Shown here in pieces: positions 1 to 7,197 of a DNA stretch of 8,775 bases. Under the pieces are notes generated by a model, which was not told where the DNA came from, ran no database searches, and saw only the letters and a list, made by a program, of their open reading frames with translations. The DNA is taken from assembly GCA_947462425.1 (NCBI GenBank), contig CANHPI010000092.1, positions 1 to 8,775 of the forward strand, in the 5' to 3' direction. Position 1 is the first letter of the stretch. Each line of letters starts with the position of its first letter. Position numbers and translations under genes: made by a program. This stretch comes from Bacteroidota bacterium. Its GTDB lineage: Bacteria > Bacteroidota > Bacteroidia > B-17B0 > B-17BO.

Positions 1-1
1 G

Positions 2-1363
2 GCACCGCCGGTTGCCAATTTTACAACAGCTGCAACAAGATGTGTTGGTAGTGCAATCGCATTCTCTGATGCTTCAACTAATTCGCCAACAAGTTGGACG
101 TGGACTTTTCCTGGATCAACAACACCAACGTCTACTATTCAAAATCCATCAGTAACTTATACTGCTGCTGGCACTTACACCATTACTCATACAGCGTCAA
201 ATGCTTCAGGAACTAGCACTCCTGTTACTTCAACTATTGTTGTAAGTGCAAACCCAACAGTAGCAGTTAGTAGTGCAACAGTTTGTAGAGGAACAGCAGC
301 TAGTCTTGTTGCAACAGGTGCTACAACTTATAGTTGGAATACTGGTGCAAGTACAGCTTCAATTTCGGTTACGCCTACCATTACAACTAATTATACAGTA
401 GCAGGTACAAATGCAGCGGGCTGCGTTAATACTAAAACACTTAGTGTTACTGTAAATGCAACGCCAACAGTTGTTGCTAACAGCACAACTGTTTGTTCTG
501 GAAGTGCTGCAAATATTACAGCAACAGGAGCAACTACTTATAGTTGGAATACAGGAGCAACCACGGCTTCAATTTCTGTAACTCCAACAACAAATACAAA
601 CTATAGCGTAACTGGTACTACAAACGGTTGTACAAATACAAAAACCGTTAGTGTAACTGTAAATGCAGTACCAAACGTTGCTGTTAGTAATATAACTATT
701 TGTTCGGGAGCTACTGCAACTATTACTGCATCTGGCGCAACTACTTACATATGGAATACAGGTGCTACAACGTCAAATATTTTAGTTAGTCCGACTACAA
801 CAACAACTTATACAGTTACTGGTACTTCGGCAGGTTGTTCAAATGTCAAAACAGTAACATTAACTGTAAATCAATTGCCGAATGTAACTTTAGGAGCAAT
901 ATCTGGTCCTATATGTGTTACAAATGCACCAGTGGTTTTAACAGGAAGTCCGGTAGGTGGAACATTCTCGGGAGTAGGGGTTAACGGGTCTACTTTTGAT
1001 CCGGCAGTTTCAGGAGCTGGTACTTTTGTAATTTCATATGATTATATCGATGCAAATTTATGTTCAGCAACTGCAACTCAAACTGTAAGTGTTAGTTTAT
1101 GTACAGGTATAAAAGATTTAACTAGTTCTAATATTTCAGTTTACCCAAATCCTGCTAAGGATGCAATATCTGTTTCAATGGATGCATCATTAGTTAATCA
1201 TACAACCATTGAATTGTATGATGCGATTGGTAAATTAGTAATTGTTGAAAAAGTAGTTAATCCTCAAACTACCATAATTATTAATTCATTTGCAAAAGGA
1301 ATTTATACAGTAAGAATAGTTTCTGAAGGAAAACAAACTACGAAACGTTTTATAAAAGAGTAA
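2..1363 (+). CDS. T9SS-sorted PKD/repeat adhesin-like protein, 5' partial
   Basis: The reading frame is open from the left edge to TAA at 1361-1363, giving 453 residues; the true start lies outside the window, so a TTG at 875 is not a start. Visible residues 4-83 form a PKD domain, with the typical NPSVTYTAAGTYT signature near 48-60. Residues 84-153, 154-222 and 223-290 are three repeats with a GATTYxWNTGA core and two cysteines each. Residues 291-370 are a different Ig-like unit of the GGTFSG...FDP kind common in Bacteroidota surface proteins. Residues 378-453 are a type A T9SS C-terminal sorting domain: it begins ISVYPNPAKD, contains ELYDAIGKLV and GIYTVRI, and ends in KRFIKE. The family is exported by Sec, crosses the outer membrane through T9SS, and is then anchored or released. 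Composition is very rich in Thr, Ser, Ala and Val. Adhesion is inferred from architecture; an enzymatic domain could lie upstream of the window. Confidence 0.9.
   Translation, partial: APPVANFTTAATRCVGSAIAFSDASTNSPTSWTWTFPGSTTPTSTIQNPSVTYTAAGTYTITHTASNASGTSTPVTSTIVVSANPTVAVSSATVCRGTAASLVATGATTYSWNTGASTASISVTPTITTNYTVAGTNAAGCVNTKTLSVTVNATPTVVANSTTVCSGSAANITATGATTYSWNTGATTASISVTPTTNTNYSVTGTTNGCTNTKTVSVTVNAVPNVAVSNITICSGATATITASGATTYIWNTGATTSNILVSPTTTTTYTVTGTSAGCSNVKTVTLTVNQLPNVTLGAISGPICVTNAPVVLTGSPVGGTFSGVGVNGSTFDPAVSGAGTFVISYDYIDANLCSATATQTVSVSLCTGIKDLTSSNISVYPNPAKDAISVSMDASLVNHTTIELYDAIGKLVIVEKVVNPQTTIIINSFAKGIYTVRIVSEGKQTTKRFIKE
251..871 (+). repeat. Three tandem 204-210-bp coding repeats
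   Basis: Units at 251-460, 461-667 and 668-871 encode 70, 69 and 68 residues. The core GATTYSWNTGA is identical in units 1 and 2 and differs by one residue (Ile for Ser) in unit 3. Each unit keeps one Cys near unit position 12 and one at 57-58 (visible residues 95/141, 165/210, 234/279). Third codon positions differ even where the protein is identical (for example ggt/gga, gct/gca and aca/act in the core), so the units are old duplications held by selection on the protein rather than recent copies. Confidence 0.85.
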
Positions 1364-1379
1364 TTTTTAATATTACATT

Positions 1380-1410
1380 AAAAAGCCTTGAGATTTTCTC
1401 AGGGCTTTTT
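1380..1410 (+). terminator. Rho-independent terminator of the adhesin gene, possibly bidirectional
   Basis: Arms 1380-1393 (AAAAAGCCTTGAGA) and 1397-1410 (TCTCAGGGCTTTTT) pair over 14 bp with a single G-T wobble and a 3-nt loop. A T-rich run to 1416, broken by one G, follows on the plus strand. It lies 16 bp after the adhesin stop. The 5' A run gives a T5 tail on the minus strand, so it could also stop transcripts of the convergent glucosaminidase gene, although that gene's stop is 225 bp away. Confidence 0.88.
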
Positions 1411-1634
1411 TGTTTTAAAACTAGCTTACAATTTATAATTTATTGTTTATATAGTATGTAATTTGTAAACCAATAATGCTATTTTCATAGTATTCTCATT
1501 ATTATTGGTAATTAGTAAAGTAATGTATTTTTGATGAACTTTAATAATAGCATTAATAAAAAAACACTTGTAATAATAGTATCATTAAAAAATAAGAAAG
1601 TATTAAAACGTTTTTATTAAATTGTCAAAAAATA
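1411..1634. other. AT-rich convergent intergenic spacer
   Basis: This stretch between two convergent genes is extremely AT-rich and holds no credible ORF, RNA or promoter. The only structure seen is a pair of direct TAATAATAG copies (1542-1550 and 1571-1579), each followed closely by CATTAA, and a 10-bp inverted match between 1474-1483 and 1546-1555. In such biased sequence these may be chance. Confidence 0.5.
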
Positions 1635-2543
1635 TTATTCGTTTTTTTTCCTTTGTCTTAAATAAAGCACATCTCCTACTTTTAATTTATCGTCTGGCTT
1701 TAATCTGTTTTTCTTACAAACAGAGCTTAAACGAATGCCATGTAGTTGAGAAATAGACTTTAAAGTTTCGTTTTTTTGAACTACATGAATTGGTTCCAAC
1801 GCTTTCCGTCGTTTTTTTTCAATGTAAATTTTTTGACCAAAACTTAATTTATCCGATTTTGATAAATCATTGTATTCTAAAATTTCATCTAGTTCTAAAT
1901 TAAAGTCATTTGCTATTTTATAAAAAGAGTCGTTGTCTTTTGCTATAACAAAACGAATATGATTAAAGCGGTAAACTTCTCTAATAGCCATATTTGATTT
2001 TATCTCATCATGAGAAGGGAAATTTTGTTTTGGGGTAGTTTCGGTAATGGTTATTTCATGTAACTTATATTTTTCAATCAATTCAATTAGTCTTTCGGGA
2101 TATTTAGGATCTGTTGCATAACCAGCCGATTTTAAACCATAACACCAACCTTTATAATCGGTGAGAGGCAATTCAAAAAGTTTTGAGTATCTTGAACGTG
2201 AAAATAAAAATTGGCTATGATCACTATAAGAATCTAATGCACATTCATATTTTCTAAAACATTCATTCGCAGTATCATCATCCATCATAAAAGTTTTTCC
2301 TGACCATCCTTTGTGGCATTTTATGCCAAAGTGATTATTTGCGTTTCTGCATAAACTACTGTTTCCATTTCCGCTTTCAAGCATGCCTTGCGCCAAGGTT
2401 ATACAAGCTGGTACTTTATGTAAATACATTTCTTTAATAGCGTCTTCCTTGTACTCGCTAATATATTCGGTTGGTGTCATTTTATTTTGACTCCAAGTTA
2501 TCAGGTTTAAGAATATAAATATGTAAGTATATTTATTTTTCAT
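1635..2543 (-). CDS. Secreted glucosaminidase (GH73-type) with two C-terminal LysM domains
   Basis: This is a 302-residue predicted peptidoglycan hydrolase that cleaves N-acetylglucosaminyl bonds in the cell wall. Residues 1-18 form a signal peptide (a hydrophobic run, then WS/Q). The glucosaminidase domain spans about 24-163: AQGMLESGNG carries the likely catalytic Glu56, HFGIK is at 71-75, and YATDPKYPE at 142-150 matches the conserved Tyr motif of the family. Two LysM domains follow, about 196-241 and 252-296; LysM domains bind GlcNAc in glycan. The ATG at 2543 is chosen because it precedes the signal peptide directly; no Shine-Dalgarno is present. The gene lies 37 bp downstream of the AlkD-like gene on the same strand, and no promoter is evident in that gap, so cotranscription is likely. 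The domain is usual for Bacteroidota; a role in daughter-cell separation or wall turnover is inference. Confidence 0.88.
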   Translation of the reverse strand: MKNKYTYIFIFLNLITWSQNKMTPTEYISEYKEDAIKEMYLHKVPACITLAQGMLESGNGNSSLCRNANNHFGIKCHKGWSGKTFMMDDDTANECFRKYECALDSYSDHSQFLFSRSRYSKLFELPLTDYKGWCYGLKSAGYATDPKYPERLIELIEKYKLHEITITETTPKQNFPSHDEIKSNMAIREVYRFNHIRFVIAKDNDSFYKIANDFNLELDEILEYNDLSKSDKLSFGQKIYIEKKRRKALEPIHVVQKNETLKSISQLHGIRLSSVCKKNRLKPDDKLKVGDVLYLRQRKKNE

Positions 2544-2580
2544 TTTATGATTGTTTTAAATTCTGATCTAATTACAACTA

Positions 2581-3333
2581 TTATTTTTTGCGTTTTTGTT
2601 TTAAAGTTAGTTTTTGTTTTTCTGTCATTTTCTCTAAGCAGGTAGTAAAGGCAGTTGATGTAATACTTTTAATATTAGCTTTAATGAATGAATACGTCTG
2701 TTTAGGATATACATTATAACTTTCTCGTAAAGTCCATCCAACGGCTTTTTGTACAAAGTATTCCTTATCTGAAAGTAAAGGGAAAATAAGTTGCTGTGTT
2801 AATTCGAAATTAATATGTTGTTTTTTAGTCCGCGAGTAATAATATAAAGATACCAAAGACTGTCTGCGTTCCCATAAATTTTTAGAAGCATTCCATTTTT
2901 TTATGATGTCAAGCATGTCTTTTTTTGTATTCTCGTTCTCAATTAATCTGGTTAAAAATTTTGATAATCCATCCGAGTGAGCCCAATTATCGATGTACTT
3001 TACCCATAGTGGTAGCGTTTTTAATTGAATTTTTAATGGTACATATTTGTGATTCTTATCTAAAAAAATAAATGCTAAATTTTTCACTTCAAAAATTTTA
3101 CTTTGCATGTATATGTCATGATACAATAAAAAAGTATTTACTTTTTCTTCCGAATAAAAGCTAAATCCTTTTTTATGAGCGTCCACTTGTGCTTTTGTTG
3201 CAAGTCCTAATACATTTAAATTTGTGCCGATATATTTTTTTAGTTTCTCAGTTTTTTCTTTATCATTTTTTAGTGATAAGCGGTTTAGTGTATCTTCTAC
3301 TTCTTTGGTATATTTGTTTTGAGCCAATTTCAT
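2581..3333 (-). CDS. DNA alkylation repair protein, AlkD-like HEAT-repeat glycosylase
   Basis: The product is a 250-residue cytoplasmic protein of the AlkD/AlkC-like family, which removes alkylated bases (3-methyladenine, 7-methylguanine) without flipping them. With the chosen start, DNW(117)AHSD(121), LWERR (Arg156) and VQKAVGWTLRE (Trp200) correspond to the Trp-Asp-Arg-Trp set lining the AlkD DNA-binding groove. The body is helical, as expected of HEAT-like repeats, and length fits the family (about 230-250). An upstream in-frame ATG at 3396 would add 21 residues, but that stretch is antisense to the signal peptide of the divergent peptidase gene and has no family resemblance, so I use the ATG at 3331-3333. 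The C-terminal tail is Lys-rich. The gene probably leads a two-gene unit with the glucosaminidase. Family assignment is strong; the exact base substrate is unknown. Confidence 0.85.
   Translation of the reverse strand: MKLAQNKYTKEVEDTLNRLSLKNDKEKTEKLKKYIGTNLNVLGLATKAQVDAHKKGFSFYSEEKVNTFLLYHDIYMQSKIFEVKNLAFIFLDKNHKYVPLKIQLKTLPLWVKYIDNWAHSDGLSKFLTRLIENENTKKDMLDIIKKWNASKNLWERRQSLVSLYYYSRTKKQHINFELTQQLIFPLLSDKEYFVQKAVGWTLRESYNVYPKQTYSFIKANIKSITSTAFTTCLEKMTEKQKLTLKQKRKK
3309..3316 (+). promoter_or_regulatory. Candidate -7 element of the prolyl oligopeptidase gene
   Basis: TATATTTG matches TAnnTTTG exactly and ends 39 bp before the ATG at 3356, predicting a leader of roughly 30 nt. No clear TTG lies at the expected upstream distance, so only the -7 part is supported. 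It sits inside the beginning of the divergent AlkD-like coding region. Confidence 0.35.
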
Positions 3334-3339
3334 TTTAAT

Positions 3340-3374
3340 ATCAAAAGTAACTACAATGAATTCATCAAAAGTAA
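3340..3374. repeat. Direct repeat of ATCAAAAGTAA in the divergent promoter region
   Basis: ATCAAAAGTAA occurs at 3340-3350 and again at 3364-3374, 24 bp apart start to start. Both copies read TACTTTTG on the minus strand, the -7 consensus. One lies just upstream of the AlkD-like ATG and the other covers codons 3-7 of the peptidase gene. Confidence 0.7.
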
Positions 3375-5461
3375 TTTTATTAAGTCTTCTATTCACAAGT
3401 TTGTGTTTAAATACAATTAGCCAAATGACCTATCCGGAAACTAAAACTTTAAACCAAATAGATGATTACCATGGTATAAAAGTGCAAGATCCATATAGAT
3501 GGCTTGAAAATGATAATTCGCAGGAAACTAAAGAGTGGGTTGATTCTCAAAATAAAACAACGAACCAGTATTTAACCCAAATTACTTACAGAGAAAAAGT
3601 AAAAGGTAGATTAACGGAGTTATGGAATTATGATAAAATGAATTCTCTTTTTAAAAAAGGGAAGCTGTTTTTTTCTTTTCGAAATAATGGCTTACAAAAC
3701 CAATCGGTATTTTACTCACAAACTTCATTGTTAGATAACCCTGTAGTTGTATTAGATCCTAATAGTTTATCAACCGATGGAACGACTTCTTTAAGTGGTA
3801 TTGCTATTAGTAAAGATGGGACGTATTTGGCTTATGGTATTTCAAAGGCTGGGAGTGATTGGGTAGAAATTCATGTTAAGAATATTCTTACAAAAGAAGA
3901 TTTGAAAGATGTAATAAAATGGGTTAAGTTTTCAGATATTTCATGGAAAGGAAATGGTTTTTATTATAGTAGATATAACGAACCAAGCTATGAAAAAGCA
4001 TTTACACAAAAAAACGAATTTCATAAAGTGTATTATCATGAATTGGGAAAATCTCAAAGTGAGGATATATTAGTTTATGAAGATAATCAACATCCTGACA
4101 GAAATTTTTCAGCTCAGGTTACACACGACGAAAATTATTTGGTGATTTATGGAAGCGAAAGTACAAGTGGGCAAAATATGTTAATTAAAGACTTGTCGAG
4201 CCCTCAAAATAGTTTTATCCCTATTATTAATAATTTTGATAATGAGTATGCTGTAATGGAAAACATAGGTAATCAATTTTATGTTTACACAAATTATAAA
4301 GCTCCTAAGTATAAGTTAGTAAAAGTTAGTTTAAATAATCCATCCCAAGATAACTGGGAAGATGTGCTAGCTGAAAAAGAGGATTTATTAGAAGGAGTTT
4401 CTTTTTGTGGAAATAAAATAATTTCTAATTACCTAAAAAATGTTTCCTCAAAATTATTTTTGCATACTATTTTTGGTAAAGTTGAAAAAGAAATTTCATT
4501 GCCTGGTATCTGTAAAGTTAATGGGGTTTATTCTTCTCGTGAGGATGATTTTGCCTTGTACTCAATTGTTTCTTTCACAACGCCTGAAGAAACTTATTTT
4601 TATGATGTTAGGGTTAACACTAGTAAACGTATTTTTAAACCAAATACTCCTTTTTATTCAAATGCATACGAAACTAAGCAAGTGTATTATAAAAGCAAAG
4701 ATGGTACAAAAATATCTATGTTTATAACTCACAAAAAAGGAATTGAATTAAACGGGAATAATCCTTGTTTTGTTTTTGGTTACGGTGGTTTTAATATTTC
4801 CTACACACCTGAATTTAGAATTGACAGAGCTGTTTTTTTAGAAGCTGGGGGGATTTATTGTGTACCTAATATACGTGGTGGTGGCGAATATGGCGAAGAG
4901 TGGCATTTAAATGGCACCAAATGTAAAAAGCAAAATGTGTTTGATGATTTTATTGCAGCGTGCGATTATTTGGTAGAAAACAAATATACTTCACATGAAA
5001 AATTGGCGATTCATGGTAGAAGCAATGGCGGCTTATTAATTGGTGCGGTTATGACTCAGCGACCTGATATTGCAAAAGTGGCCATCCCAACCGTTGGTGT
5101 ATTGGATATGCTGAGGTTTCATTTATTTACTATTGGCAGAGCATGGAGTGTTGATTATGGCAATAGCGAAAGTAAGGAAGAGTTTGAATGTTTGTATAAA
5201 TATTCTCCATTGCATAATCTAAAAAAAGCAAACTATCCGGCTACTTTAATTTTAACCGGAGATCATGATGATAGAGTTGTTCCTGCACATTCTTTTAAAT
5301 TTGCTGCTAGCTTGCAAAAAGCTAATAGTGGCACTAATCCAACATTAATAAGAGTGGATGTAAATGCAGGGCATGGCTCAGGTAAGCCTACAGATAAGCA
5401 AATTGCTGAATTTGCTGATATGTGGAGTTTTGTTTTTTTTAATTTAGGAATGAATTATTAA
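3356..5461 (+). CDS. Exported prolyl oligopeptidase (peptidase S9A)
   Basis: This 701-residue serine peptidase should cleave after proline in short peptides. Residues 1-22 form a signal peptide, so it acts in the periplasm or outside. The mature N-terminus carries the family signature DDYHGIKVQDPYRWLE (36-51). A seven-bladed beta-propeller gate is expected over roughly 80-430, and the alpha/beta hydrolase domain follows. The catalytic triad is complete: Ser556 in GRSNGG, Asp638 in GDHDDR and His673 in AGHGSG. Arg640, Tyr476 in GYGGFN (oxyanion) and Trp597 in GRAWSVDYG (proline stacking) match the porcine enzyme's Arg643, Tyr473 and Trp595. Length is typical once the signal peptide is counted. 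The start at 3356 is preferred to Met24 because it supplies the signal peptide. The gene stands alone: divergent from the AlkD-like gene by 22 bp and overlapping the convergent DUF1571 gene by 4 bp. A role in nutrient peptide breakdown is inferred. Confidence 0.95.
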   Translation: MNSSKVILLSLLFTSLCLNTISQMTYPETKTLNQIDDYHGIKVQDPYRWLENDNSQETKEWVDSQNKTTNQYLTQITYREKVKGRLTELWNYDKMNSLFKKGKLFFSFRNNGLQNQSVFYSQTSLLDNPVVVLDPNSLSTDGTTSLSGIAISKDGTYLAYGISKAGSDWVEIHVKNILTKEDLKDVIKWVKFSDISWKGNGFYYSRYNEPSYEKAFTQKNEFHKVYYHELGKSQSEDILVYEDNQHPDRNFSAQVTHDENYLVIYGSESTSGQNMLIKDLSSPQNSFIPIINNFDNEYAVMENIGNQFYVYTNYKAPKYKLVKVSLNNPSQDNWEDVLAEKEDLLEGVSFCGNKIISNYLKNVSSKLFLHTIFGKVEKEISLPGICKVNGVYSSREDDFALYSIVSFTTPEETYFYDVRVNTSKRIFKPNTPFYSNAYETKQVYYKSKDGTKISMFITHKKGIELNGNNPCFVFGYGGFNISYTPEFRIDRAVFLEAGGIYCVPNIRGGGEYGEEWHLNGTKCKKQNVFDDFIAACDYLVENKYTSHEKLAIHGRSNGGLLIGAVMTQRPDIAKVAIPTVGVLDMLRFHLFTIGRAWSVDYGNSESKEEFECLYKYSPLHNLKKANYPATLILTGDHDDRVVPAHSFKFAASLQKANSGTNPTLIRVDVNAGHGSGKPTDKQIAEFADMWSFVFFNLGMNY
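3366..3398 (-). promoter_or_regulatory. Candidate promoter of the AlkD-like gene
   Basis: On the minus strand TACTTTTG (3373-3366) matches the Bacteroidota -7 consensus TAnnTTTG exactly. A TTG at 3398-3396 lies 22 bp upstream, within the 17-23 bp spacing described for flavobacterial promoters. The start point would fall near 3359, leaving a leader of about 26 nt before the ATG at 3333. The promoter lies inside the first codons of the peptidase gene. A second exact TACTTTTG at 3349-3342 is too close to the start codon for a normal leader. Confidence 0.45.
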
Positions 5462-6360
5462 AAACCATAACCATTAAAATCTCTTTTAAATTCTTCCGCA
5501 GGAATTGATTTATTTAATTCAATATTAAAAAAATCATAGCTTTCAAATAAGCCGATATCATCAAATATGCTAACGCTAATTGGTAGCATAGTTTTTTCAT
5601 CAATATAAAACACAGCTTTTTTACAGTAATAGTTAGGAATTTTTATAATACTTCCTTCTTTTAAATAACCATAATTGTCGTACAATTTATTTTTACTGCG
5701 TAACATATAATCATTAACTGTTAATTTACCGGCAATACTCGAAACAGTTTCTTTATGTAAAACAGTATAATCTGTGTATGAAAATTCTTGGTTTTCATAA
5801 ATTAATAAATGACAATTCATTTTATTTTTTTCAACTTTTCCAACATAGTTTAAATGTTGCCCAACAAATTCTTTTTCCTTACTAAGAGCAACGGCAATGG
5901 TACGTGCAGTAAAATCAAAGCCAATATCTAAAATAGTAAAATGTTGATTTTTACGCATTAAGTTTCCTCTAGGGTCAAGCGTAAGAGAAATATATGGGAA
6001 TACATGAGGTTTAACCAAGGATTTATTATTTAAAGTTCCTTCGTTATATAAAACTTCTATTTTGTTATCGTTATTTTTTAAATATGATTTTCTTGGATGT
6101 GTTTGAAGTTTTACTGAAGTATTTGCAATTAAATAACCTGATGCAACACGTTCTACCGACTTCATGTTGTAGCGTAAACTTGTAATTTTTTTTGCCGAGT
6201 CTAGCATATTAGTAATTATTTTTAAATCTTTAATGTGTTCCCGAGAGTATTCTTTAGTATTTTCCAGATGATAATTTTTACTATTTTTTTTATAATGCTG
6301 AGAAAAGGCAATTTGGGAAATAAAAATAAATATGATGTAAAAACTCTTGAAATTAAACAT
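5458..6360 (-). CDS. Periplasmic DUF1571 protein with a LysM-like insertion
   Basis: The product has 300 residues and begins with a signal peptide that should be cut after AFS20. The mature part resembles DUF1571, a family of unknown function with a LolA-like beta fold: LRYNMKSVERV (62-72), VKLQTHPRKSYL (83-94), EVLYNEG (102-108), TLDPRGNLMR (127-136) and YIDEKTMLPISV (252-263). Between two of these strands, about residues 195-245, lies a LysM-like segment (YTVLHKETVSSIAGKLTVND, then GYLKEGSIIKIPNYY). Cys183 and Cys246 flank the segment and might pair. The ATG at 6360 starts the signal peptide directly. The stop codon (5458-5460) overlaps the stop of the convergent peptidase gene. Binding of a lipid or glycan is a guess from fold resemblance; no catalytic residues can be named. 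Confidence 0.75.
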   Translation of the reverse strand: MFNFKSFYIIFIFISQIAFSQHYKKNSKNYHLENTKEYSREHIKDLKIITNMLDSAKKITSLRYNMKSVERVASGYLIANTSVKLQTHPRKSYLKNNDNKIEVLYNEGTLNNKSLVKPHVFPYISLTLDPRGNLMRKNQHFTILDIGFDFTARTIAVALSKEKEFVGQHLNYVGKVEKNKMNCHLLIYENQEFSYTDYTVLHKETVSSIAGKLTVNDYMLRSKNKLYDNYGYLKEGSIIKIPNYYCKKAVFYIDEKTMLPISVSIFDDIGLFESYDFFNIELNKSIPAEEFKRDFNGYGF

Positions 6361-6366
6361 GTCTTA

Positions 6367-6397
6367 TAAAGGTAATTTATAACTCACGATATTACAA
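6367..6397 (-). promoter_or_regulatory. Weak candidate promoter of the DUF1571 gene
   Basis: On the minus strand, TTG (6397-6395) is followed after 20 bp by TACCTTTA (6374-6367), one base from TAnnTTTG. The start point would be almost at the ATG (6360), giving a leaderless or near-leaderless message, which lowers confidence. Confidence 0.25.
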
Positions 6398-6450
6398 GCA
6401 AGTATTTGTAATTTTTGTACTTTTAACTACTTATTTTAATATACTTTATA

Positions 6451-7197
6451 ATGAACCCTATTTTAGGAATTATACCAGCTCGTTATGCTTCTAGCAGATT
6501 TCCCGGAAAACCATTAATTGACATACTTGGTAAAAGTATGATTCAGCGTGTTTACGAACAAGCACTTAAGTCTGGTATGTTAACGGATGTAGTTGTGGCT
6601 ACTGATGATGAGCGGATTTTTAAACATGTTGAATCATTTGGCGGTAAAGTGGTTTATACAAAAGAAAATCATCCTAGCGGCACCGACAGATGTTTTGAAG
6701 CATTTCAAAAAATGGAGGATGATTTTGAATATATCATCAATATTCAAGGTGATGAACCATTTATTGATCCTACTCAAATTGATTTATTATGTGAAGTGTG
6801 TACTGGTACAACTGAACTTGCTACATTAATGATTCCTGTTGATTCTCACGAAGTACTCTTTGATATGGGAGAAGTTAAAATTACTTTAAATACAGAAATG
6901 GAAGCCTTGTACTTTAGTAGAATGGTTATTCCATTTATTAAAGGTAAGCCTCAAGAAGAATGGCATAAACATCATCAATATTACAGACATGTTGGAATGT
7001 ATGCTTACAGAAAAGATATATTGGAACAAGTGACAAAACTCACACCTTCTTCATTAGAGATTGTAGAATCATTAGAGCAATTACGTTGGTTAGAAAATGG
7101 ATTTAAAGTAAAGTGTGCGATTACAAATTTTGATAGTCATTGTATTGATACGCCAGAAGATATTGAAAAAGTTATACGTTTAATGAACATAAAATAG
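6451..7197 (+). CDS. kdsB: 3-deoxy-manno-octulosonate cytidylyltransferase (CMP-KDO synthetase)
   Basis: This cytoplasmic enzyme transfers CMP from CTP to KDO, making the donor for the inner core of lipopolysaccharide. Its 248 residues fit the family length. Visible motifs: the nucleotide-binding IPARYASSRFPGKPL (8-22), ATDDERI (50-56), PSGTDR (75-80), INIQGDEPFI (96-105) with the metal-binding Asp101, RHVGMYAYR (179-187), ESLEQLRWLE (206-215) and IDTPEDIE (232-239) with Asp233, the second metal ligand. All key residues seem present. The ATG at 6451 puts the nucleotide-binding motif at its usual position. A 90-bp divergent gap upstream, shared with the DUF1571 gene, should hold its promoter, but no exact TAnnTTTG was found there. 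The stop TAG overlaps the GTG start of the shikimate kinase gene by one base. Confidence 0.96.
   Translation: MNPILGIIPARYASSRFPGKPLIDILGKSMIQRVYEQALKSGMLTDVVVATDDERIFKHVESFGGKVVYTKENHPSGTDRCFEAFQKMEDDFEYIINIQGDEPFIDPTQIDLLCEVCTGTTELATLMIPVDSHEVLFDMGEVKITLNTEMEALYFSRMVIPFIKGKPQEEWHKHHQYYRHVGMYAYRKDILEQVTKLTPSSLEIVESLEQLRWLENGFKVKCAITNFDSHCIDTPEDIEKVIRLMNIK

Noticed and set aside
875..1363. A separate 162-residue gene starting at TTG 875
   Set aside because: The same frame is open without a stop from base 2 and encodes continuous PKD and repeat units, so the TTG is an internal leucine codon.
1474..1590. Inverted and direct AT-rich repeats as a possible attachment site or mobile-element remnant
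   Set aside because: Matches are only 9-10 bp in very AT-rich DNA, with no transposase, integrase or target-site duplication.
3334..3396. N-terminal extension of the AlkD-like protein to the ATG at 3396
   Set aside because: It would overlap the start of the divergent peptidase by 41 bp, is antisense to that gene's signal peptide, and does not resemble the family N-terminus; the ATG at 3333 gives a normal AlkD length.
4440..4727. 95-codon plus-strand reading frame inside the peptidase gene
   Set aside because: It is a shifted-frame shadow of a well-supported S9A gene, with a Leu/Lys-rich product and no recognisable motif.
6409..6425. Promoter for kdsB in the TAATTTTTG / TACTTTTA stretch
   Set aside because: One has an extra base between TA and TTTG, the other ends in A instead of G, and no TTG is correctly spaced upstream of TACTTTTA.
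6593..6829. 78-codon plus-strand reading frame inside kdsB
   Set aside because: It overlaps conserved kdsB motifs in another frame and its product has no domain-like features.
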